A stretch of DNA of 12,521 nucleotides from assembly GCA_027325115.1 (NCBI GenBank), contig DAHWFG010000644.1:1-12521 (forward strand), in the 5' to 3' direction. Shown here in pieces: positions 1 to 7,264 of the stretch. How positions within the stretch are numbered: the stretch's first letter is position 1; each line of letters starts with the position of its first letter. The DNA is from JAKBCQ01 sp021807585. GTDB taxonomy: Bacteria > Planctomycetota > Planctomycetia > Isosphaerales > Isosphaeraceae. The position numbers were made by a program, and so were the translations under genes. The notes under the pieces were generated by a model. It worked only from the letters and a program-made list of their open reading frames with translations, did no database searches and had not been told where the DNA came from.

Positions 1-438
1 GAATCGATCGAGTGCCAGATTATCGAGGGGGGTTGCGGCGATTTCATCATGGTGGGGGGGAAAGGCAAGCCTTCGCTCACGTGTCCGATAAGTCGCGATC
101 CCGGTCGCCGCGGCGAGCTTTGGTTCGATCCCGCGGGAGAATCGACGACTCGCGATTCGGGGCGTTACAACTGGTGGGGACGCGATCCCAATTGGAAAGA
201 CGTTCTCGGTTATCGAGGCCCGCGCGACGTCGAGAAAAAACCGGGCGAATGGAACAGGATGGAGGTGATCTGTCGTGGAGACTCAATCACCAATATTGTT
301 AATGGATATGTGGTGAATATTGGGACGAAATGCAGTCGAAGCGAGGGAAAGATTCAGTTCCAATCCGAGGGCGCCGAGATCTTCTTCCGCAAGATCGAGA
401 TTCGGCCGTTAATCTCGGAAACGGGTGATCGGCGATGA
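1..438 (+). CDS. DUF1080 / 3-keto-disaccharide hydrolase-like domain protein, C-terminal part (5' end outside window)
   Basis: The frame is open from base 1 to a TGA at 436-438, so the gene begins upstream of the window. The visible 145 residues have the C-terminal half of a DUF1080 jelly-roll (concanavalin-like, family-16-like): SIECQIIEGG at the very start, then GDFIMVGGKGKPSLT, SGRYNWWGRDPNWKDVLGYRG, GEWNRMEVIC, ITNIVNGYVVN, and EGKIQFQSEGAEIFFRKIEIRPL at the end. This ending is the normal end of the domain, so the 3' end looks intact. DUF1080 proteins are usually secreted and are linked to glycan or keto-sugar breakdown, and they are very numerous in planctomycetes. The substrate cannot be told from sequence. 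An internal ATG at 49 is not a believable start because conserved sequence lies upstream of it. Confidence 0.88.
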   Translation, partial: ESIECQIIEGGCGDFIMVGGKGKPSLTCPISRDPGRRGELWFDPAGESTTRDSGRYNWWGRDPNWKDVLGYRGPRDVEKKPGEWNRMEVICRGDSITNIVNGYVVNIGTKCSRSEGKIQFQSEGAEIFFRKIEIRPLISETGDRR

Positions 439-478
439 ATTCGGCGATGATCGGTTAAAATCGGCTTTCGCGACGGTT

Positions 479-498
479 CCGCGAGGATTATCTCGCGG
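479..498 (+). terminator. Hairpin downstream of the DUF1080 gene, possible terminator
   Basis: There is a perfect 7-bp inverted repeat, CCGCGAG (479-485) and CTCGCGG (492-498), with a 6-base loop GATTAT. It lies 40 bases after the DUF1080 stop and before the next gene. The downstream bases TACTCTCTTC are pyrimidine-rich but not a T-run, so this is only a weak candidate for intrinsic termination. It could instead be a processing or regulatory stem. Confidence 0.35.
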
Positions 499-558
499 TA
501 CTCTCTTCACTCGGCGACGACGATCGAATACGATGCATGGAGCGGATATGCTCCCTTC

Positions 559-2364
559 ATGAACCACTCGATCACGGCGTCGATAAGACGTCGTATTGAA
601 TCGTGGAACGCCTGGATTCGATTGACGATGACGACTGATCAAAACATCATTGCAAGCGCAGCCCCCGTGCGACGCTTCGCGTTCGGCGAGAAACGACCGC
701 GTGGTTTCATCACGGCGATCGCGTTCGTTTCGGTTTGTTGGGGAACGATCGCGCGCGGAGAGCCGATTTCTCCCGAAGCCGCGGGGCCGGTGCAGCGCGG
801 CGTTCAGTTTTTAAAAGGGGTGGCGCACTCGTCGACGGGTCCCGAATCGGCGGGGGTCGCGGCGATGATGGCGCTGGCGATGATCAAGGCCGACGTTCCT
901 CCCACCGATCCCGACCTTCAATCGCTGATTAAACGCGTGTTGTCGCGATTCGGCGGGACGCAATTTCAGCCCGAAAAGACCGAGGGGCCCGATATTTACG
1001 AGGCCGCGGTGGCGATCATGGCGCTCGGCAATTACGATCCCGCGAGCTATCGCGCACAGATCGAGGCCGCGGCGAATTTCATCGTGTCGCATCAGCAATC
1101 AAATGGATCGTGGGATTATTATAAAACGAGGTCGAGCGGCGATACGTCGATCAGTCAATATGCGATTTTAGGTTTATGGGAGGCCGAGATCGCCGGAGTG
1201 GACATTCGTCCTGATATCTGGGACACCGCGTCGAGCTGGTTCCTCTCGACGCAAAAAGGGAACGGCGCGTGGGTTTATCATCCCGTCGATCAATTTCCGA
1301 GCCCCGAAACGGTTTCGATGACCGCGGCGGGATCGGGGAGTTTATTGATCTGTAATCGCCAGCTCGAGCCGTTTCGCAAAGGGGGAAAAGACGGTCTCAA
1401 TCCGTTGCTCACTCCGCTCGGTCCCTCGATCAAACCCGCCGCGCCGAAGTATAAGTCTTCGTCGGCCTCGGGCGATCTGCTCCGCTCCGCGAGGAGCGGA
1501 GTCACTTGGATCGGAACGATGTTTGAGCCGACGAACGAATCGGGCAAACAGCAAGGTCCCTCGATGTATTACGCGCTCTATGGAATCGAGCGGGTGGGTT
1601 CGCTCGCCGACACCGAGACGCTTGGAGGGCAAAACTGGTATCGGAAAGGTTTGAATTTTCTCAAGTCTTCGCAACAAAGCGACGGTTCCTGGAACGCGAC
1701 GCACGGCAAAGAAGTGAACACGGCCTGGGGTATTTTGTTCTTAACGCGGTCGACCAAGAAAACGGTTGAACGCGTGAAGATTCGTCGGCTGGGGGCGGGA
1801 ACGCTTCTGGGAGGGAAGGGATTGCCCAAAGATTTATCGAAAATGACGATCGCTCAGGGGCGAGTGGTCGTCAAGCCGATGAACGGAGCGGTCGACGAGA
1901 TGCTCGCGGTGCTTGAAGATCCGCGGTCGCAAACCGCCGATTCGGCGCTCGAGGGAATACTCACGCGGTTCCAAACGGGCGGGCCCGCGGTTCTCAAGCC
2001 GTATAAAGATCGCTTCCGCGCCATGATCAAGGACCGCGATCCGGGGGTTCGCGGCGTCGCCGCGTGGGCTCTCGGCCGGCTGGGCGATCTCGACGCGGTC
2101 CCCAGCCTGATCGACGCTCTCGGCGACTCGGAAGATTCGGTCGTCAACGCCGCCAAGATCAGTTTGCAGCTTCTCAGCCGGAAGATCGACGGTTTCGGCC
2201 CGGCGATTCCGGCGACCCAAGAACAAAAGGATCAGGCGATTCAAAAATGGCGCGAATGGTACGAAACCGTCCGTCCCCCGGCGCTCGACGGTCAAGACGA
2301 TCTTTCTCATTCGCCGTTGCGAATCGATATGAAGGCGGTTAAACCTCCCGCCGATTCTCCCTGA
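559..2364 (+). CDS. Secreted prenyltransferase/squalene-oxidase-like alpha-toroid protein with C-terminal HEAT repeats
   Basis: 601 residues as called from the ATG at 559. Later in-frame starts at 628 (ATG) and 667 (GTG) are possible. The GTG start would put a basic stretch and a hydrophobic run (about residues 50-65) at the N-terminus, followed by ARG/EP, as expected of a Sec signal peptide. None of the starts has a good ribosome binding site. The body has three QW-type repeats of the squalene-cyclase toroid: QQSNGSW (179-185), QKGNGAW (232-238) and QQSDGSW (372-378), each before helical segments such as DTSISQYAILGL. I see no DxDD catalytic motif, so terpene cyclase activity is unlikely. 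About residues 436-545 form HEAT-like repeats (VRGVAAWALGRLGDLDAVPSL). The family is common in planctomycetes and its function is unknown. It is followed in the same direction by two membrane proteins. Confidence 0.85.
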   Translation: MNHSITASIRRRIESWNAWIRLTMTTDQNIIASAAPVRRFAFGEKRPRGFITAIAFVSVCWGTIARGEPISPEAAGPVQRGVQFLKGVAHSSTGPESAGVAAMMALAMIKADVPPTDPDLQSLIKRVLSRFGGTQFQPEKTEGPDIYEAAVAIMALGNYDPASYRAQIEAAANFIVSHQQSNGSWDYYKTRSSGDTSISQYAILGLWEAEIAGVDIRPDIWDTASSWFLSTQKGNGAWVYHPVDQFPSPETVSMTAAGSGSLLICNRQLEPFRKGGKDGLNPLLTPLGPSIKPAAPKYKSSSASGDLLRSARSGVTWIGTMFEPTNESGKQQGPSMYYALYGIERVGSLADTETLGGQNWYRKGLNFLKSSQQSDGSWNATHGKEVNTAWGILFLTRSTKKTVERVKIRRLGAGTLLGGKGLPKDLSKMTIAQGRVVVKPMNGAVDEMLAVLEDPRSQTADSALEGILTRFQTGGPAVLKPYKDRFRAMIKDRDPGVRGVAAWALGRLGDLDAVPSLIDALGDSEDSVVNAAKISLQLLSRKIDGFGPAIPATQEQKDQAIQKWREWYETVRPPALDGQDDLSHSPLRIDMKAVKPPADSP

Positions 2365-2458
2365 TGCGTTCGCGTTTTCGCCTCGGGCTCGCCGTTTCAG
2401 AATGTCGATCGATTCAGACGCCGCCGCGGGCGGACATCGAACGGGAAGGTTTTAAGAC

Positions 2459-3466
2459 ATGAGCACATCAACAACAGCCGCTCCGCCGTCGAAGGACGCC
2501 GTCGCGGACGTCGTGAATGGGGCTAAGGCGACGGCTCCTGAAGCGGCGACGACGAGCGCGGTGAAGGTCGAGGCCAAGGTTCGCGGCGAATCGCTTTATG
2601 ATCGCATATCGTCGTTTTTGATGGCGGTCGTGATCGGCACGACGATCGTCGTGTTGTGGATCGGAATCGTTTATCTGACGGATCAATCGTTCAAGGCGCG
2701 GGCGACCGCTCCGGTGCAAATCGTCGAGGTTTTCGGCGGCGGCGGGGGGAGTCCCGACGGGACGCCGGGGTCGACGCAAGCGATCGACGTCGCGGGCGCG
2801 GAGGCGGGTCCGTTCGCATCAAATAATACCGAAGAGCCTGCTCAATTCGAGGAACCGAGCATGCAGCAGGCGCCCGCGGCGATGCTCGATTACGTCGATT
2901 CGGCGGCCGAGGAGATTACCGAGGTCGACGTCGCCGAGGCCACTCCTTATGGCGGCGCGGTCGCGACGGGAAAACGGATGAGCAAATTGGGGACGGGCGG
3001 GCCCGCGTTCGGCTTCGGACCCGGCGACGGCGGAGTCCCCCGCGAACAACGCTGGAGCATCGTCTTCAACCCCGGCCAAACCGTCGACGAATACGCCCGC
3101 CAGCTCGATTTTCTCGGCGTCGAACTTGGAACAATCAGCAATAACGCGATTGTTTACGCGTCCGGTTTCTCGGCTTCGCCGCGCACCCGGAGCGGCTCGA
3201 GCGAAAGCGAAAAACGGCTTTATTTCCTCTGGCGGGGGCAGGGGCGCAAATCGTCCGACGTCGAGCTGTTGAGGCGCGCAAGTATCGAGGTGGGGGAGGG
3301 AGTGATTTTCCAGTTCTACCCCAAGCAAATCGAAGACGCGCTCGCGCAGATCGAGGTCAAATACCGGGGACGCCAACCCGCCGAGATTCGCTCGACGCGA
3401 TTCGCGGTCGTCTCAAGCGGATCGGGCTACGGGTTCGAAGTCCTTTCACAAGAACCCCTCCGTTGA
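2459..3466 (+). CDS. Single-pass membrane protein with Gly-rich linker and unrecognised C-terminal domain
   Basis: 335 residues. The ATG is preceded by GGGAAGG (2443-2449), 9 bases upstream, which supports this start. The order is: an Ala/Thr-rich cytoplasmic tail (1-45), one transmembrane helix (about 51-73, SSFLMAVVIGTTIVVLWIGI), a linker with GGGGG and a low-complexity Gly/Pro/Glu region (about 90-190), and a C-terminal domain (about 194-335) beginning PREQRWSIVFNPGQTVDEYARQLDFLGVELG and containing EKRLYFLWRGQGR and VIFQFYPKQIEDAL. The short tail, single helix and long extended periplasmic part resemble the layout of TonB/TolR-type proteins, but no TonB or ExbD signature is seen. From memory this resembles a conserved planctomycete family of unknown function. 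It lies 94 bases after the toroid gene and 60 bases before the FHA gene. Confidence 0.82.
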   Translation: MSTSTTAAPPSKDAVADVVNGAKATAPEAATTSAVKVEAKVRGESLYDRISSFLMAVVIGTTIVVLWIGIVYLTDQSFKARATAPVQIVEVFGGGGGSPDGTPGSTQAIDVAGAEAGPFASNNTEEPAQFEEPSMQQAPAAMLDYVDSAAEEITEVDVAEATPYGGAVATGKRMSKLGTGGPAFGFGPGDGGVPREQRWSIVFNPGQTVDEYARQLDFLGVELGTISNNAIVYASGFSASPRTRSGSSESEKRLYFLWRGQGRKSSDVELLRRASIEVGEGVIFQFYPKQIEDALAQIEVKYRGRQPAEIRSTRFAVVSSGSGYGFEVLSQEPLR

Positions 3467-3490
3467 TTCGTCCGGCTAAATGGATTTACA

Positions 3491-3496
3491 TATAAC
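3491..3496 (+). promoter_or_regulatory. Possible -10 element in the gap before the FHA gene
   Basis: The 60-base gap between the membrane protein and the FHA gene is AT-rich, unlike its surroundings, and holds TATAAC, one base off the sigma-70 consensus. No convincing -35 box lies 16-18 bases upstream. The FHA gene may therefore have its own promoter, or this may be chance in AT-rich spacer DNA. Confidence 0.2.
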
Positions 3497-3526
3497 GATT
3501 TTACTAATTCAAGGCGGCTTGACGAC

Positions 3527-6500
3527 ATGGCGACCATCGAGATTCGCGACGCGAAAGGAAGAACCGAACGGCTGACGATCACGCGCGACAAGCCGTTTCT
3601 CTTCGGCACGAACTCTCATTGCGAGATCGTGCTTCCCGGTCCCGGGGTTTTTCCGATCCACGGTCGGATTCGCTGGAAGAATGAACATTTTAAAGTTCAA
3701 GCATCTCCCGAGGCGGGCCGGATCGAGATCAACGGCAAGCTTTCCGAAGCGAAAACGTTTCGAATCGGTGATGAATTGCTGGCGGGGTCGACGCGAATCG
3801 TATTGATCGACGACGCCGAGGACGACGCCGAAGCCTCGCGGAACGCGTCGGGAGGACGCGCCGACGGCGCCGATTGGATGACCGACATCGAATCGGCTCG
3901 TCCCGCCGAGGCGCCCGTCGCGGCGAGCAAGCGGGCGAAAAAATCGGCCAATCCCGTCGACGCCGAATACGATCGCGTCGTCGCCGAAGCGATGGCGCGG
4001 CGGATCGAGCGAGAAAACGCCAAAAAGGAGGAGCAGGAGAAGAATCACGAGCCGATCCTTAAGAAAATTGCGCGGATGCTCGCCTCGGCGGATCAAAAAC
4101 CGGGCGAGGAACGGATCCTCACTTCGCCGCTCGTCGTCGGGCTGGCGGCCGCACTAAGTTTCCTTTTAATCATCGGCGTAAGTTTATGGTTTGTTTCGCA
4201 ACGGAACGCGGCCAACAGCGCGTATTTGCAGGCGGTCGACGGGCTCGATCACGGCGATTACCGCAATGCGATTTTACGATTTGAAGATTTTATTAAGCGT
4301 TTTCCTAAAGACAAGCGAACGAGCGACGCGAAGGTTTTCCGCGAGCTCGCGAACGTGCGTCAGTTCCTTTCGACGCCGGGGCCGTCGCTGACGAACGGAG
4401 TGACCGCGGCTCGTGAGATGGTGAGAAAGGTGAGCGGGGAGACGAAATACCGCGACGTTCGATTCGAGCTCGCCGAACTTGTTCTGAAGGCTTCGGAGGG
4501 GCTCGCCGATCGAGCCAAGAGCACGACGAACCCGAAGGATTTGGACGAGACCCGCGCCGCGGTCGAGTTGCATAACGAGATCGTGGCCGATAAAGACAAG
4601 GCCGAGGTTCTAGTAAAGAAGAGTCGATTTTTGGATAAGTTGGCCGAGGCGCAGGCAGCGGTGACGCGCGCCGCGACGCGAGCCTCGGCGCTCGCCGAGA
4701 TGGACGCGGGGCTCGAGAAGAGCTCGGCTGCGCGGGTGTACACGGCGCGCGACGCGTTGATCGCGGCTTATCCCGATTTAATGAACGATCGAGCCGTCGT
4801 GGATAAGTTAACGAAAGCGAACGAGTTGATCCGTCAGCATGTGAAGTTCGACGAATCGACGAAGCCCGGAGTTCACGAACCCGCGGCCGATCCGCTCGGC
4901 CCCGCGGCGAGCATCGCGTTTCGCGCCGGGCCCGATTCGACACGATCGACGGGATCTTCGGACCCGCTCGTCTACGCGTACGCCGACGGCTTTGTGTACG
5001 GAGTCGACGGGCTCAACGGAGCGCCTTTGTGGCAAACCGCGATCGGACCCGATTCGCCTTTCCCTCCCAGGGCGATCGCGGGCGAGGAGCCCTCGCTCGT
5101 CGTCTTTGACGCGAGTCGGAGCGAACTCGTTCGGCTCAACGGTCGCGACGGCAAGTCGATTTGGCGGCGGCCGATCGATCGCGATCAAATCGTCGAGGAT
5201 CCTCCGCTTATTCTCGGCAATCAGCTTTATCAAACGACTGTTCAAGGGCACATTTACGTCGTCGGCTTGGCGACGGGGGCGCTCGAGGGAACTCTGAGCC
5301 TGGGGCGGAGGATCACGCGCACGCCCGTCGCCGACGAGGCCGGCCAATTCCTTTATGTGACCGCCGACGAAGCAAACTTGTTCATTTTAACACGCGATCC
5401 TCTTTCGTGCGTCGCGGTCGATTACGTGGGGCATCGAGCGGGCTCGATTCCGTGCTCGCCGGCGCGGCTGGGGCGGTATCTGATCATTGTTGAAAACTTT
5501 GAGATTGATCAAACAAGTTGGCGCGTTTATCTGATCGACGAACAGGGGGGAAAGATTCGCCCGGTGCAAAAGCTTAAGGCGAAAGGCTGGACGTGGCAAA
5601 CGCCGCCGTGGGCGGGGTCGGTGATCTGGTCGATCACCGATCGTGGCGAGGCGACGGTTTATTCGGTCGGGAGCTACGACGACAAGACGCCGCTCAAACC
5701 GATCGCGCAGGTCGCCGCCGAAGCCGACGACATGGGTCCGACGTTTGGGCTGGCGCGGAACGAGCACGAGCTTTGGCGGTCGTCGTCGCGGTCGACGGGT
5801 TTCGAGGTGAACGGCGAGCGCGGCTCGGTGACGGCGGTCTGGAATCTGGGCGAGCCGGGTCCCGCGGTGGCGCCGATTCAGATCGCCGAACAGCTCGCGA
5901 TCTTTACGCACGAGGCGCCCCGGCAATCGGGGACGGCGTTGTGGGGAGTCGACCCGCAAAGCGGGAGGGCTCGCTGGCGGACGTTTATCGGGGTTCCCTG
6001 GCCGCTCGAGCCGTCGCGGGTCGACGACGCTGGGATGATGACGCTCGGCATCGACGGCCGGCCCGCGCCGATCCGTCCCGAGCTTCTCACCAAAGGAGGC
6101 TTCGTCGAATTGCCGATCCCCGCGTCGGGGACGTTCCGCTTGCCCGCGGGCAAACTCAGTCGGTTGCAGGTCGGCAAGATCGCGGTGATCATCCCCGCTC
6201 CCGACGCATCACACATCTTGATTCAATCAAATCCTGATCAAAAATATCAATCGATCGATCTTCCCGCTCCGTTGAGCGCCAAGCCGTTTGTGTGGGGCGA
6301 ATCGCTTTTGGTGGCTTGCCAGGACGGTCGGGTGTATTTGATCGATCCCTCGACGGGAGTTTCGCGAGCCGAGCCTTATGTCGAGCCGTTCGATCGGACG
6401 AAAACGGTGCGCTGGTTTAGCCCGGTGCGGGTGGCCGACGATTCGGTGGTGATTCCCGAGGAATCGGGTATTATCCGCCGCCTTACGCTTGTCGATAAAC

Positions 6501-7099
6501 CGCAACCGAGGCTGGTCTCGACGGGGGAGGCGAAGCTCGGCAGTCCCGTCGTCGCCGACGCCGCGGTAGCGGGCAACATCGTCGTCGCGGCGACCGCCGA
6601 CGGTAAGATTCGCACACTTTTAACTCGCGATCTCAGCCCCGCGGGGGCGTGGGCGCTCGAGGCCCGCGCCGCGGGAGGGCCTTACTCCGCGGGCGACATG
6701 GCCTACGTATACGACGCTCAAAGTCGTGTTCATGCGATCTTTAGCGACGGTCGTCGCGCCTGGACGACGTCCCCCGGAGGAGCGGGTTTCGTGGGGGCGC
6801 CGGTGGCGCGCGGCGACGTCGTTTGGCTGCTCGGCCGCGACGGCGTGCTGATTGGTTTATCGACGGCCGACGGTTCGCCGAAAAAGCGAATCCCCCTCTC
6901 GGTTCTGCCCGCTTCGGGGTTATTAAGCCTTGGCGACTCGATCGTCGTTCCCGTCGCTCCAGGTACCCTCCGCGTCTTCAACCCCTCGGCGGCTGGAATC
7001 GCCGCCGCGATCCCGAACGACTCCGATCCCCTCGCCCGAATCGGCGAGGCGACCCCGCCGATTCGCCCCGCGCAATCGACCGATCGAGGAGGACCGTGA
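3527..7099 (+). CDS. FHA-like domain, transmembrane, helical and PQQ-type beta-propeller protein
   Basis: 1190 residues. The ATG is preceded by AAGGCGG (3511-3517), 9 bases away. Residues 1-95 form an FHA-like beta-sandwich (FLFGTNSHCEIVL, IHGRI, INGK, FRIGDELLAGS). An acidic then basic linker follows (96-200), with a charged helical stretch near 150-185. One transmembrane helix spans about 202-224 (LVVGLAAALSFLLIIGVSLWF). After it come a TPR-like helical segment (about 228-280, AYLQAVDGLDHGDYRNAILRF) and further helices to about 470. The rest (about 479-1170) is a PQQ-like beta-propeller with blades such as FVYGVDGLNGAPLWQ, LVRLNGRDGKSIWRR, GVDPQSGRARWR and VYLIDPSTGV. Expected topology is FHA in the cytoplasm and propeller in the periplasm. 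The FHA domain lacks the usual phosphothreonine-contacting Arg and Ser (see findings). No enzyme motif is seen, and the PQQ-like blades do not by themselves imply cofactor binding. Confidence 0.87.
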   Translation: MATIEIRDAKGRTERLTITRDKPFLFGTNSHCEIVLPGPGVFPIHGRIRWKNEHFKVQASPEAGRIEINGKLSEAKTFRIGDELLAGSTRIVLIDDAEDDAEASRNASGGRADGADWMTDIESARPAEAPVAASKRAKKSANPVDAEYDRVVAEAMARRIERENAKKEEQEKNHEPILKKIARMLASADQKPGEERILTSPLVVGLAAALSFLLIIGVSLWFVSQRNAANSAYLQAVDGLDHGDYRNAILRFEDFIKRFPKDKRTSDAKVFRELANVRQFLSTPGPSLTNGVTAAREMVRKVSGETKYRDVRFELAELVLKASEGLADRAKSTTNPKDLDETRAAVELHNEIVADKDKAEVLVKKSRFLDKLAEAQAAVTRAATRASALAEMDAGLEKSSAARVYTARDALIAAYPDLMNDRAVVDKLTKANELIRQHVKFDESTKPGVHEPAADPLGPAASIAFRAGPDSTRSTGSSDPLVYAYADGFVYGVDGLNGAPLWQTAIGPDSPFPPRAIAGEEPSLVVFDASRSELVRLNGRDGKSIWRRPIDRDQIVEDPPLILGNQLYQTTVQGHIYVVGLATGALEGTLSLGRRITRTPVADEAGQFLYVTADEANLFILTRDPLSCVAVDYVGHRAGSIPCSPARLGRYLIIVENFEIDQTSWRVYLIDEQGGKIRPVQKLKAKGWTWQTPPWAGSVIWSITDRGEATVYSVGSYDDKTPLKPIAQVAAEADDMGPTFGLARNEHELWRSSSRSTGFEVNGERGSVTAVWNLGEPGPAVAPIQIAEQLAIFTHEAPRQSGTALWGVDPQSGRARWRTFIGVPWPLEPSRVDDAGMMTLGIDGRPAPIRPELLTKGGFVELPIPASGTFRLPAGKLSRLQVGKIAVIIPAPDASHILIQSNPDQKYQSIDLPAPLSAKPFVWGESLLVACQDGRVYLIDPSTGVSRAEPYVEPFDRTKTVRWFSPVRVADDSVVIPEESGIIRRLTLVDKPQPRLVSTGEAKLGSPVVADAAVAGNIVVAATADGKIRTLLTRDLSPAGAWALEARAAGGPYSAGDMAYVYDAQSRVHAIFSDGRRAWTTSPGGAGFVGAPVARGDVVWLLGRDGVLIGLSTADGSPKKRIPLSVLPASGLLSLGDSIVVPVAPGTLRVFNPSAAGIAAAIPNDSDPLARIGEATPPIRPAQSTDRGGP

Positions 7100-7152
7100 A
7101 GGATCAAACTCTACGTAAACCAAACCATACAAGAAAGTGTTCATATTTATGA
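7096..7152 (+). CDS. Possible 18-residue small ORF overlapping the FHA gene stop
   Basis: A GTG at 7096-7098 overlaps the TGA stop of the FHA gene (7097-7099) in a GTGA arrangement typical of translational coupling. GAGGAGG lies at 7086-7092 just upstream. The ORF encodes MKDQTLRKPNHTRKCSYL and ends at TGA 7150-7152. The peptide is basic and its codons are AT-rich, unlike the gene upstream. The Shine-Dalgarno-like run also encodes the Arg-Gly-Gly-Pro end of the FHA protein, so it may be coincidence. It could be a real coupled peptide, the remnant of a decayed downstream gene, or noise. Confidence 0.2.
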   Translation: MKDQTLRKPNHTRKCSYL

Positions 7153-7264
7153 TTATTATACTATCTCTCTCGTTTCGAGAGCCGTAATAGTGCGGGTTGC
7201 GCAAACAAACAATCAATTACTTAATGGCATAAGCAGTAATCGTCTCTGTTAATTCCGGTCGTCA
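7100..7264 (+). promoter_or_regulatory. AT-rich intergenic region, likely promoter region of the dcuC-like gene
   Basis: These 165 bases are much richer in A and T than the genes on either side. They hold a good -10-like TATACT (7157-7162) without a matching -35, an 8-bp palindrome TTGCGCAA (7197-7204) that could be an operator half-site pair, and a short hairpin at 7167-7181. No protein-coding frame beyond the small ORF at its left end is evident. A promoter for the transporter is expected here because the gap is long, but the exact elements are uncertain. Confidence 0.4.
7167..7181 (+). terminator. Short hairpin after the FHA gene, weak terminator candidate
   Basis: A 6-bp perfect stem, CTCTCG (7167-7172) and CGAGAG (7176-7181), has a TTT loop. 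It is not followed by a T-run, so intrinsic termination would be inefficient at best. It is the only stem of note close to the end of the three-gene block. Confidence 0.2.

Noticed and set aside
435..458. ATGA overlap at the DUF1080 stop opening a 7-codon frame (MNSAMIG)
   Set aside because: It is too short, with no ribosome binding site and no reason to think it is translated.
2421..2433. CCGCC-GCG-GGCGG hairpin between the toroid gene and the membrane protein gene
   Set aside because: It has a 5-bp stem with a 3-base loop and no T-run, in GC-rich DNA, and is too short to call a terminator.
3811..3834. 12-base tandem repeat encoding Asp-Asp-Ala-Glu twice
   Set aside because: It is an acidic low-complexity linker after the FHA-like domain; codon repetition explains it.
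3509..4096. Minus-strand frame of 195 codons opposite the start of the FHA gene
   Set aside because: It overlaps the FHA-like domain, whose reading frame is supported by fold motifs and a ribosome binding site; the antisense product has no recognisable features.
7197..7204. TTGCGCAA palindrome read as a -35 box for the transporter
   Set aside because: It has only three matches to the -35 consensus, and the -10-like sequences at proper spacing are poor. It is kept only as a possible operator within the intergenic entry.
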